Of a stretch of 64,000 bases of DNA, positions 10,620-21,460 are shown one piece after another. Made by a program: the position numbers and the translations under genes. Under the pieces are notes generated by a model. It searched no databases. It was not told where the DNA came from and worked only from the letters and a program-made list of their open reading frames with translations. Numbering within the stretch: the first letter of the stretch is position 1; the number at the start of each line of letters is the position of its first letter. Source of the stretch: Symbiodinium natans (lineage: Eukaryota; Sar; Dinophyceae; Suessiales; Symbiodiniaceae); contig CAJNDS010002687.1 in NCBI GenBank assembly GCA_905221605.1, positions 1-64,000 of the forward strand, written 5' to 3'.

Positions 10620-10907
10620 CTGTCTGACCGCAAGCATTTGCAAGCAAGTAGGCACTCCAAATGATCATTCCCGACTCTTTTTCTGGGAGTAGCCTTGTTT
10701 GCAGGCAATCTAAGGTTCCGTCCGTGGGATGCGGACTGGAACTGCTCATTGCCATGGGCCACCTGTACACGTTACCGCCAACATTATTCATGTGAGCCCC
10801 TATACCCGTACCCCTGAACCACAACCTCTTGCACAGCTTATGTGAAAACTGTTGGCCCTGAACCCTACTCTGGGCCAGGGTTTGGGAGGGGACCGTTGTG
10901 TATCAGA

Positions 10908-10955
10908 CACCCCCCCCCCAAAAAAAAACAAAACAAAACAAAAAGAAAGAAAAGG
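10908..10955. repeat. C11 run followed by A-rich (CAAAA)n tract
   Basis: A run of eleven cytosines is followed by nine adenines and then caaaacaaaacaaaaagaaagaaaa. A similar C-run/A-run pair occurs at about 17020-17045. This is simple sequence inside non-coding DNA. Confidence 0.85.
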
Positions 10956-12560
10956 TGCCATGATGTTGAGAACTGAAAGCGCCGCCGTACACTGAGCCCC
11001 CAAAGCCCTCAGGGCATCCGCGTTCTTGCGAAGACGTGGCGATGCGTGGACAGCCTCGGAGGTTGCAACGTGTAGACTGTTATTGTTGCAGATGCCGAGA
11101 GCTTTGCTATGATGTCGGTGGCTAATCTTCATGACTACTTTTCAGCACACGCCGCAAAACCTATCCAGCCAATGGAGCTTGATTGTTTGCCTCGCTCAGT
11201 GCACGAATCCCCTTGCAGCATGATTGTGTCGTTTTCCACATGGGGAGTTCGCAGCAGGCAGTCCGGTGTGTCACTCTCTACGCTGTCCCTGGACTGCGGT
11301 CCTTCTCATTTTTTGTTTTTTTCGCAGAAGTCGGCGTCCCCAGCCGGGCGGCTGCTTGCATTGCACCAAGTGGCGTTCATCCATTGGACTTCTTTCCTTC
11401 TTTCGTTCTTTCCTTCTTGCCTTCCTTCCTTCCTTTCTTCCTTCCTTCCTCCTGCACGCATTCGGAGGCGTGCGGGTGATCCCTTGGACTCTCGTTCAGT
11501 CTCTTTATTCTTCTTTTTCTGCTTCTTCATTTCTTCATGCTTTCTCTTCTTCTGCACTCCTTTGTCTTCGGAAGAGGGCGGCTGCAATGGCCAGCAGGGA
11601 GGGTTCGTGTGCAGTCCGGAGGCTTGCCATCACCGTGTTGGCGAGGACTGGGTTGAGTCTAAGGTTCACCGCACACTGCCGGGCCCCGTCACTCAGTGGC
11701 CCTCTCTCTATACTTCTGAGCTCGTTCTCCGTCTCCCTCTTTTCTTCGTCTCCCTCTTTTCTTTTCTTTTTTGGGGCATGGGGCTTTTCTTCTTCTTCAT
11801 GGGGCTCTCTCTCTCTCTCTCGCTTCTTCTGTTTCTTCTGCTTCTGCCCAGCGAAGAGGCCTCTGCTGGGCCACCCTCTCTCGCTCGCTCGTGCTGTGCA
11901 AGATGATCAGGGCTTGGCAAGGCTCCAAACTCTTCTGGCATGCCAGCGCTGCCTGCCTTCAGAAGCACACGGAGGCAAACCGCCGAGGCAGCGTTTGCAC
12001 AAGTGACCGCGTATGCAGTCAGCAGGCTTTGTTATGGCGTTGTAGCGCTGCCCCAGGCCTCCTGGGTCAGTAGGCCTCCCACGGCCATCTTCGCCTCAAC
12101 GAAATGCGTGGCACACTCTTTCTAACGGAGGGTGGAAACGTGCCGCGCAAGCTATAACCTTTGAGTCGCTGGCGCTCTTCAAAAACCCCGCAACAGCCCT
12201 GTTGAAAAGCGCGCGCTCACGCCGCTTCGAGCTTTTAGTGCTCTAGGGCAGCCTGCAACTTCGGTAGTTACCCCGTGACCGAAAACATTCAACTGAAGAA
12301 AGGAAAGACTCGACGAGCGCTTCTCCCGAACACGAACACGTATCGAGAACATGCCTTTCAGCGACAGTCGAGCATAGTCGAGAACTTGCTTCAACGTGGT
12401 CCGGCCACGCCGCTTCGGAGACACAGACACAAACAGCCCATGGAATGATCAGTGGTCCTTCCCCGGGTAGCCCACACATCTTTTGGATGTTGGGCCTTTG
12501 GCTCCGATCTCCAGGCATGAGGATGGGGTCGTGACACCTGCCCTCCCTATGCAAAGCACG
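10956..12560. other. Largely non-coding interval with long pyrimidine tract (11380-11870)
   Basis: From about 11380 to 11870 the plus strand is dominated by CTTT, CCTT, TTCTT and CTCT runs. Open frames here, including a 265-residue plus frame at 11109-11906, are Ser/Phe/Leu low-complexity products of that tract and are not called. At about 12.2-12.45 kb a minus frame (LKQVLDYARLSLKGMFS) could be an exon, but I have no family match. Confidence 0.6.
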
Positions 12561-12721
12561 AACTCCATTCACTTTTGTTCGAAGGTTCTCCTAAGCCTCA
12601 GCTGTTGCAGGAGGGTTCGCTCGTGACTAAACGAGGCATCCCTGCAGAACACCACCAGCTTCCTGCTAGTCTCCACCGACTGTTGCTCCTCCAGCGTGCT
12701 GCCTAGGCCTAGGCGGATGTT

Positions 12722-14577
12722 TCAAGGATGCTGCGCTAGCAGCGTATCTGCGTCTTTTTCAGGAGCCCGACCGGGACAGGACATCAGAGAAATGCGCGCT
12801 GACCCCGGCGTAATGTTAAAGGAATTGCCCAGCATGTGCTGGCCCGCTGCAGACACAGTGACATGTAGCCGATGCTCACTTCATGTCACGTACGAGAGGA
12901 GCACTCAGGTCATCACCAGCAGCTGCCTTGGCCCATGGCTGCAGCATGACCAGACCATCGACATTCGCTTCAACACAGACGAACTTCAAGCTTTCGTGCT
13001 TGTCTGGCCTGTAAAATGCTTGTGTCCTGGGCAGTCTGGTTGTTCTTCTGGAAGGCAACCTGCTGGCTCACGCTGCATCAAACTCCACCGTTTGTCTGCC
13101 CGTGGCGGCTAAGCAGCTCGGGCGCGTGCCAAGGCTGATCCAACATGTTCACCACTACCAAGTCGAAGCTGCGCTTGTCCTGTGCCAGCCTCAGGGAATT
13201 GGCATTGGCCTGTCAGTTACGCTGTGTCGAAACGAGCTGAGGAGCGCAAGAGATCTAAGTTCAAGTCCACACGTACACGTCTTCAATGATGAGCTCGACC
13301 CTTACGCACCAAGCGCAGTCCGCCAAAAAACAACTCCTCTGACAACGTCTGACTGCTGCGAAGACATGACAGGCAGACCTGGGGTCGGAAAGGACTTCAG
13401 CCCGATGGGGGAAGTACTTCCTGACAACCTCCACTACAATCTCATCCACCTGCCAGCGTTTTTTTGTGCAGATCGTGCAGATCGTTGCTGTCTGTGTGAG
13501 ACATGATGATGATGACGAACCTCAACCACAACGATTCTTTCCACACTCGGCCAGTGAAGCGCAAGTGCTGCTATTCCACCTGTCCTGCCGGAAGAGCGCG
13601 CAGTCTCGCATTGCTTGAATTGCTTGACTAGTGAAGGCATAGATTCTTCATTTCATCTCGGGCCAGCTGCTTGGTCTATTTCTGGGTGCAATGGGTTGCC
13701 AATGTTTGCAGTGCAGCGAATGTCCCGCCACCCAGCACAAGAACCTGAGCGACCGGATTTGACATGCAAGATAGAAGGGCTGCAAAGCTACCAGTAGGTG
13801 CCGAGCAGATTTTGCACGCTCACCGAGCGCGACCAGAGCTGGGAGCAGCAGGATCTCGTCCTCCGATCTGGGAGGAACAGCAGCAGCTGCAGTGGCGACA
13901 TGCTTGGGCCCCTGGCTCTTTCCAGGGAGTTGGAGTCGACAAGCAAGTGGCGGTCTTGATAAAGACCTCGCACGGGCGAGCTATCACGGGTTCTCGGCTT
14001 TCACCCCGCGAGCTTTCGGATCTTCCAAGTTGACTTCGGCAAATCTCGCGGGCAGACCGGGCCGTGCGGTCGTGGAACAGTTCAGATACAAGTAGTGGTG
14101 AAGTCGCTCATCACCATGAGCAGCACCATGCAGCAGAGCGACTTGGACTGTAGCTAGCATGCACATCTGTGGCCCAGGCTCAGGGAACTTCCCTCGGCCA
14201 CTACTTTCACCTTTTGGCAAGGTGAACAGGCCGAAACTTCGCCACCACCAACGCCGATCATCAAGTTTCAGCAAGTGATGCTTGGCCTTGCTGCCATCGA
14301 CCCCTTTCGTCCTGAACACGACCTGACATGGTGCTCTTTCCGCTCTGTCGTCTTTGGTCCACAACCACATCTCTCCGCAGCTGTCACTGGCTGCCTGCTC
14401 CCTGCCAGACTTGCGGCTTTCGAAGGAAGGCAGTGGAAGTGCAACAGCAGATGGAGCTGGTGGGGACCCCTGATCATTGCCAAATCTCATGATGTCCTGC
14501 GTTGCCTGGCAAGAAGAATGCTTACGCACCTTCCCGTCCAAGTCGACTGATAATCCCAGCAAGTGCGACCTTAACAA
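12722..14577 (-). CDS. Spermidine-synthase-fold aminopropyltransferase-like domain, copy B (Asp-to-Asn at catalytic position)
   Basis: Exons rebuild a spermidine synthase fold: 13867-13824 (SEDEILLLPALVAL), 13779-13729, 13579-13521, 13449-13379 (VDEIVVEVVRKYFP), 13355-13307, 13189-13100, 13008-12890 and 12846-12722. Splicing joins VLVLGGGIAALALHWP to SVERIVVVE and then VDEIVVEV: SAM motif I followed by the acidic strand. The active-site strand reads FDLVVVNMLDQP where spermidine synthases have a VDSSDP-like sequence, so the catalytic Asp is Asn while the second Asp remains. DGLVMLQPW is the next core strand. Introns at 13728, 13306 and 13099 start with GC. A minus frame at 14577-13984, with MWLWTKDD, and a GLYQDRHLLVDSNSLE segment probably supply the N-terminal part. 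The stop at 12722 is followed by an open frame to 12569, so the C-terminus may be longer. Enzymatic activity is doubtful. Confidence 0.8.
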
Positions 14578-14668
14578 ACAATTGAGTCTGCCATGAGAAG
14601 CTGTTTCCAGTGCCGTCGATGTAGTTGCATTCTTGTCCCTTGACTATCCTGAAAGAAAAACCAGCGGT

Positions 14669-16300
14669 TCAGGGTTCAGGAGGCTTAGGTTTTTCTTCCA
14701 CTGAATAGACCGCGGGGCGCATGATGTAGACGAATTGGACTTCTGATGATGATCTTGAAAAATCTTGATTCTCAGCCTGGGGCACGTCGGCTGGGACACC
14801 CCTGAGGAGGGCCTCGTGCTGCGCTGCTCCACCCTTGGAGAGGCGAATCTGAAGTTCGGGGGCGTGACGTGACGCGGCCTCAACGCTGTGGACAAACTGC
14901 GCGAACCCTGGGCCCTTGGCATAGTACTGGCCGGGAATCTGCTGTCTGCAGGGCGAAGTCAGGTTGCTCGCGGCAACATACCCACTTGACAGGCTATTTT
15001 CAACCTTGTTCCTCATTGCTCATGACCCATTTCTTTTGATTCCAAAGAGGCCTCTGCCAGAGGTCCCAGTTTACATCGGCTGGATCCAGCTGCTTCATGC
15101 CTTGAGACGCATTCACTGAGAGTTGGCACAGGAGCTTCAGGAGTTTCAAATGTGCAACTTTTGAGGCGCAAGCTGCTCAGCACCAGAATATACGGACCCC
15201 TGCTTTGGATCGAGCATGATCCAGCACGACACGATGGGCACACTCCAGGTTTCAATGCACGTGCTAGACAAGGCATGGCGGATGCGCAAGTAGTCCGGTA
15301 TCATGGCGTGCAGTGGAAAGACCTGCCACGCACTTGGACCATGAAGCAGATCTGGATTAGTAGCACCCTCGGCAACAACAATTCGCTGGGTTGACCGCAG
15401 AGAACACAGCTGCATGAATGCTGAACAGCGTGCGCATGTCTTCTGGGTTGGCGATCCTGAGAAGCATGGACGCTCGCTGCAGGCCCTTGCTCTGCGTCAA
15501 CGTTTTGAGACAATGACGTGCCGACATTCTGCACAACAATGCCATCTTCAGCGAGCAAACCTTTACAGTACGCTGCGCTGCTCAACTTGCAGTGCAAGCA
15601 AGCCAGCTCTGACTCGGCATCAAAGCTGCCTCTCACCTGTGAGAAGAACTTGTTCGACCATGCCCTGGGCAGCCAGTCAAGGCCACTTGCTGGCTTCATG
15701 CGTCAACACAGCCATTATGCAAGGGCACCCCTTGACGGGCTCATCGGTAAAGTCGATCACTACAAGATCAAACGCAGAAGTGCCCTTGCTGTGCTGCTCC
15801 TCCACCTGATGTGTGATTGTGCTTTGAGATGCATAGGAGGTGCAAGAATTTTTCCACTTTGGACATGCTGCTGAGACTGCAACCCATGAAAAAGCATCAA
15901 GGTGAAGCATCTCGCATCTGCTGTCATTGAGACCCGCTGCCACTTTGGGAAACCACCTCAATGCAATCTAGGCGCTGCCTTTGCTTCTGGCTTGCAATGC
16001 TTGCAAATGCTTGGAGGATGTCTTGCAAAGTGATCTTGCGGGTCCGCACCTTGTAGCTGCCTTCGTGACGAAGCTGTCAATGTCAACATTGACGACCTGC
16101 GCCGAGGCGTTGCAAGCTCAAGGCTCCTATTGAGCTGCCTGCTCACTTCCAAAGGAAACTTGGAATCCTTGTACAGACGTGTCTGAGTGTGATGCAAGAG
16201 GCGTGACTGACACGTTGCCTGCTCCACCGTGTCAAAACGTAGCGCAGTGGTGGCAACGCCGCCGTCCTTCAGAACTGCAAGATAAGCAAAAGCTATAGGA
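14669..16300 (-). CDS. Spermidine-synthase-fold aminopropyltransferase-like domain, copy A
   Basis: A second copy of the same fold lies directly upstream of copy B. The exon 16096-16050 (VVNVDIDSFVTKAAT) splices in phase to 15956-15884 (RWFPKVAAGLNDSR, then EMLHLDAFSW). That splices in phase to an exon starting at 15805 with VEEQHSKGTSAFDLVVIDFTDEP. Here both active-site Asp residues of the family are kept (VIDFTDEP). A later exon gives GLLAEDGIVVQNVGTSL, the usual core strand. C-terminal exons near 15.15-15.35 kb (HAMIPDY, ETWSVPIVSCW) and 15.03-15.11 kb (NWDLWQRPLWNQ) fit the family's end. The segment before VVNVDID (LKDGGVATTALRF) may be a degenerate SAM motif I. Sequence down to 14669 is coding-like. 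A good exon at about 14530-14625 (IVKGQECNYIDGTG) bridges towards copy B, so A and B may be one polypeptide. Confidence 0.75.
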
Positions 16301-17390
16301 TGTTGCCTGGCACGAGAACCTGGCTGTGGCGATCAATGTGAAGAATAGATTTCACATGTCATGTGTGGCTGGCATGCGCTACTGCAACCTTTGAAACACT
16401 CCTGCAGCTGTTCAAGCTCTGCTCAAGTCCGCTCAGAAGCCCACGCCGCCACCCAGGATCAAGACCTTCCGCTGCTTGTGCAGACCCAGCCTTGGGACAA
16501 GGCTAACTTTGAGTTGCTGAAAGCTGTAAAGCTGTACAGCTGTACAGTATCTCCTTCCACATCCTTCAGTCTAGCTCGCAGTAGCTCGGCATGATGAACT
16601 AAGCCTCTGTCAAGCTCATCGCCGGATAGACCAAAGCTTCGTGGTAGTACCGCCTGGATGTACACGTGTTGGACAGATGGCCAGTTCCCCACACAAACAA
16701 GCAAGGCAATGGCGGCAAAACTGCAGCAAAACTTAGCCAGCAGGACTCGAAACCGTCACTGAGCTGACGGACGTCGCTTAACCTTTCATGTCCAGACCCA
16801 CAAGTGGTCCACCTCCCTCAGCCCTAACTCCTAACCCCCACTTCCCCTAGGAACAACTCCTGGCTCTCTAAGGTTGGCACACGAGCTCTCGACAAAGCTT
16901 GTCCCCGCACATGTTGAGCCACACCTGGCGAAGCTAAAGAAAATATCAATACTAACCATTGCCTGGTGTGTATAAATATATACATATATATATATATAAA
17001 TGATTAATACATATGCTACCCCCCAAAAAAAAAACAAAAAAAAAACGTGAGGATGGTGTAGCGGGCAGGGGGCTAGCCCTTTACGCCCAATGTAGGTGCG
17101 GATGGGTGGGGGGGGGGGCAAGCTTGATTCATGATTCAATTCAATTCAATGTTTGAGTCAAGCCGGGATCAAGATTCAAGCAGCCCCGCCACAAGCCTTA
17201 TTCATTTTATTCACTGTCTTCAGGATGCAAATCTTTCTCCAGGCATCTTGAATCTTGAATCTCCAACCCCGGCAGAATCCGCCGCGATGAATTTATTCCA
17301 TACGGTTTCGCTGAAATCATATTCGCAGTGCTTCCTTTAATCTGGGGGGGGGGGGGTACCATATGCTCGCATGATATGGTGTCTTCGCCA
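16301..17390. repeat. Simple-sequence spacer: (TA)n, poly-A, poly-G
   Basis: No supported gene. 16971-17000 is TATA-rich, 17020-17045 is a C run followed by A-rich sequence, 17107-17119 and 17344-17356 are G runs, and 17137-17151 is a short ATTCA repeat. A minus frame at 16459-16704 is plausible but unsupported. Confidence 0.6.
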
Positions 17391-17488
17391 CTAAACCCTA
17401 AACCCTAAACCCTAAACCCTAAACCCTAAACCCTAAACCCTAAACCCTAAACCCCTAACCCCTAAAGCCTAAAGCCTAAAGCCTAAAC
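17391..17488. repeat. Interstitial telomere-type repeat (CCCTAAA)n
   Basis: About nine perfect CCCTAAA units on the plus strand decay into CCCCTAA and CCTAAAG variants. This is the plant- and dinoflagellate-type telomere heptamer, here internal. Similar degenerate stretches occur at about 45.4, 59.8, 23.7 and 30.25 kb. Confidence 0.92.
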
Positions 17489-18366
17489 AGCTTTCCGGGC
17501 TCCTCGGGCCTCACCGACCTGGTACTGGGACTCCCATTTGTCGAGCCTGAGGGATGTGGAAACAACAAAACAACAAGCGAATGGAGAGTTGTAGGCCAGT
17601 GCAGAACAGACCCCCTGGCTCTTCGTAGGGAATGAGGGAAAATAGGGCCCTATATATACCATCTGAGGGATTATATAGTACCTCATCCCCTACTCAGAGC
17701 CAGCAGAAGAGTTCCAGCATGTCCCGGTGCTAGGCGCCAAGACTGTCTCTGCTTCATGCTCGTGTGAGGTACTGTGATCACCTGGGTTGCTGTGTGACAT
17801 TGTGAGTTTGCATCCAGTTCCTGACTCAGTATCCTGGCGGGCGTGATGCACTGTGCCCGTGCCAGAGGCTGAAAGACAGCAGATGCGTCATAGTTGCCGT
17901 GGGGGTTTTGAAGCCAAGCTGCAACTGAAGAGGTGAGCGCCCGCAGGATTCCCTTGATTGCAGCCTTCAGTCAGTGCTGATGGAGTCTGTGCTGCTTTCG
18001 ACACATGCATTTTTTTGTGCGATGCCTCAGCAGCAGAGACATAGTCGCCTGATTGCAAGTAAGCTCGGCAAAGTGATTCTGCCTTGGTGGACTAGAGCAT
18101 GAACAGAGTCACTTCGCATCTTTCTGTATATACATTGGCTACATTGCATTTGCACGGCATCAATTCCTGGCCACATCTGGCTGCGTGTGAGTTCGCGGCA
18201 GACAGCCACTCGCTGGATTCTAGCAAATGCTCCTTCCAGGTTGAGCTTCCGAATGTGCTGTAGGAAGGATTAGTGGGTTGACAGCAGCGTCCTCACCGCC
18301 GACTGTGTTCGCTTGCAGCAGGGACCCTGCAAGATGTACCGAAGTAGCCTGCTGTGCAGACCCAGT
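17489..18366. other. No gene recognised
   Basis: Contains a TA-rich segment (tatatatacc ... ttatatagtacc) near 17650-17685. Otherwise it is ordinary sequence with no exon I can support on either strand. Confidence 0.5.
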
Positions 18367-19279
18367 TCAGCGCCACGTCGAAAGGTCAAAGTTTCGGTGT
18401 GACCGAAGACTGGGATCTGAGATGCGGGCGCTCAGTACTACCAGCACTCCAGGCTTGGCTCCGCTGAAACCCAACTCCTGCGATGCTGCTGGGGAGTCAT
18501 AAGGGGACTGCGCAGCAGAGCACTCACGCGCACTCTGCCTCCGCCAATTTGGGGGCAGAGGGATGCATGCCGACCTTAGCAAGGGATAGCAAGGGCACAT
18601 GCAGGATGATCGCGGCAAATCCCTTTCAGGACATTTTCAGGCTGAGGGCATTGCCGAATCTACGAAGGCAATCCCCGCGTGCACGGCAAACTGCGAACGC
18701 TGGACACTTGTTGAATTAGCGTCTCCAGTACGTGTATGGCCCGCACAGCACACCTCTACAATCCTCCATACTGGCCTCGCCCAGATTTCGATCGCTCATC
18801 CTCGTTTGGAAGTTCTTCAGCAGAAATGCCAGCGTCTCTGCACCATCCTCCTCGCCATCCTCCACGCAGCTCTACGATACACTAGTGTGCCGCAAAGCCC
18901 CAGGCTCCTTGGACCAGGCACTCCGACCCAGCAAGCCATCCGGATCATGAACGACCACGCCTTCCAGGCGCTTCACGTGTCTCGCATGCGACTTCATGCA
19001 TGCTTCTGCCGTGGTCTGGCAATCTTCGTCCACAAAAGCCATCCGTCGCCACAATTCTGGGGTCGTGGCTGGACTTGTGCTCCTTGCCATCCAGACATCC
19101 AAGTGAGATTGCATGATCAACGGCATGGTTGAGCGAACTTGCTCAAGCCGGCTGAGTGCGCTGAGGCTCGGACTCCTGTCTGTTCTTTCAGGGCAAAGGC
19201 ACCTCCCCGACTCGAAAGTCTCAACTACGAGTTTGTCCCAGAAAGGTTGAGGGCACATCAAATGAACACTGGCGCGCAA
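18367..19279 (-). CDS. Multi-exon gene, not recognised
   Basis: Two stretches are convincing exons by composition and splice signals. At 19100-18890 the peptide includes WRRMAFVDEDCQ and GVVVHDPDGLLGR. At about 18875-18750 it includes EDGEEDGAETLAFLLKNF and ends at a GT donor (gtgtgc). A third, after a catcgcag acceptor at about 18473, reads ELGFSGAKPGVLVVLSARI, a pattern faintly reminiscent of a PDZ-type strand pair. I cannot assign a family. The exons lie in the same order and strand as the neighbouring genes. Confidence 0.45.
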
Positions 19280-19299
19280 AGGTACCTGATAGAAGGTTC

Positions 19300-21440
19300 G
19301 TCAGCAGCAAAGAAGCCTTGGTCAGGGCCCCTCCGCGATTGAACTGCATGCGTGCTTCACATGGAAACACTTGCAAACACAGTTTGTCGCTGCAGTGAAC
19401 GAGCCCAGATGGCCGTAGCGCGAGCTTATTGCACTGGTCTCGTCTCAGCTACCAACCAGCAAGCAAAGCAGCCCATCATGGAGCCCTTCTTTACGGCCTG
19501 ACGCTCAAAGTTGCTCTCAATAAGAAGAGGGTTCACTGGTTCACTTGTGAAATCGTGGGCCCAGCTGGGCTAGCCAAGAATCTGGCCGCTGTCTCCCATG
19601 GCACCGGGCCGTGAAAGCTGGAATGGCACATGGCATGCAGGAGCTGAGGTGAGGTCCTGCCCAGCGCATGTAAACAATTCGAATGCTGAGTGTGGGGTTT
19701 TGGGGACGGACGGATCTTGTGGTCTAGAAGTTAAACAAGATGACGCGAGGCTGCTAAGTGATGCTGCGCGGGTTCATGAGTTCGAGCCGAGGGACTCACC
19801 ATTGTTCGGCAGCTCGGGCCAGTGTGAGTGGGAGTGTGCAAGACTGAGCTGGCACATGGGCATGGGACGACCAGATTGGTTTTGCCCTCTAGGTTGCACT
19901 TCGCGAGCGTGAGCGCGATCGTGAGCGCTGGCGCGGTGAGAGGCGCGGCTTGTCCAGTGCATCAAGCACGAGCTGCAGGTCGGCTGCCTGCCAAAGTATG
20001 AGCCACTTTGAACTCATGTCGTCAGGGATGCTTCAAACATTACTAAGCGGTCCCGCATCTGCACACATCTATGTCTTGCTAGATCTATATCTCCTCACCT
20101 CCCAGTCTTGTACATCCAGGCTTAGTAGGCTAGACTTACGCCTTGACTGATATCTTGCTCTTGGCCTCGGATATTGGTCTTGGCCTTACATCTACACCGT
20201 CAGTCTACACCTTCATAAGCCCATCAAGATATACTTCATTCAACATGTAGTCAAAGTGGCAAATGCAAGATAATTGTGTGCGCATGACCCAATGATGTTG
20301 CGCACATATGGGCTGTTCAAATAGATGGTTTAGGACCGCTGCTACCTGGCTTGTCAAATTGCTTTGTCCTTCAGAAATCATGTCTTCTTTCAATGCTTTC
20401 TCTACTCCATTAAACTGTACCTGAGTGGCATCTCCTACTGTCCTTTAACGTATTGCATACAGTCACCACTGCAAGAATAGGTGTTCAGGAACTTGTGCGC
20501 TTGGCCCGAGTCTGACCTGCTTGCCATTCAGTCCCCCGACCGGCGAATTTCTGAAGTCCTACTGGCATCACAAGGTATGGCTTCACCACCTCTGCATCCG
20601 CACATCTTTTCCTGCACCGCTTTCTCTCCTAAGGGGCATGGTCCAAGGCCGGAGGCCTGTAAGGAACCTGCCCGTTCGCATTAGCTGTGAAGCTTTCTTT
20701 GGCTTCCGTGTCTCGAAGTCCCTGTCCGGACTAGGAGCTCCCAATCTTGTCATACCAGGTCTGGTGCCTCAACACAAGGGTATCTATCAAGCGTGGCTGT
20801 GTGTGTGTGTGTGTTTGGGATTGGTAGGGGAGGGTATGGTCTAGTCTACCAAGTCTACTGCAGCTGCCATACATAGGTCTTGGCATCCAGACCGTTGCAT
20901 ACCGTCGGAACTTGCGCGAGCGAAGGCTCTACAGTATGTACATGGGCTTCGCAAAGCCTTCTGCTCGAGGAACGTGCTGCTGACGCAGTTCAGTAATACT
21001 TCGAGGCCTATGCGAGTCACGGAATATCCTTGTGCCTGTGGCCAACGCTGCGTAGACCTTTGCACATTTTGACCGTGCCAAGCCAAAGGTGCACACTTGA
21101 GGCCGACTTTAGAGTCAATTCTGAAGTGTGCGAGCTGCGCAACTCAGTTCCCAACGAAGGAGGTATCGCAGCTCTCCGCCAACGTCCGTGGGATGCCAGG
21201 ACAGCACGGCCCTTGTCAAGCTACTTTAAGCAAAATTCACCAGAACCATACAGAACCGCAGTCAGGATGCTGACATGAGAGCTCGCATGAAGCCGAGGGT
21301 CTACCCGGAATGCGCGGTAACTTTGCCGGTGGACGTTGGTGGCGAGCGATTTCGGCGCAATCCCTGGCTGGCTCTTGCCTGCCGCTTGATTGCTGAGAAT
21401 GGACATCCATGGACTACTACCGCAGGCCTTCGTGGAATGT
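19300..21440. other. Mostly non-coding spacer
   Basis: No exon is supported. A (GT)n microsatellite lies at about 20795-20812. The stretch 20080-20215 is rich in CTAGA/TCTACACC-like words. Open frames on both strands are short and lack domain character. Confidence 0.5.
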
Positions 21441-21460
21441 GCTTGTCCTGCAGCGGCTGC

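Noticed and set aside
11109-11906. 265-residue plus-strand open frame and overlapping 260-residue frame
   Set aside because: Ser/Phe/Leu-rich product of a CTTT/CCTT pyrimidine tract, open in several frames at once; no domain.
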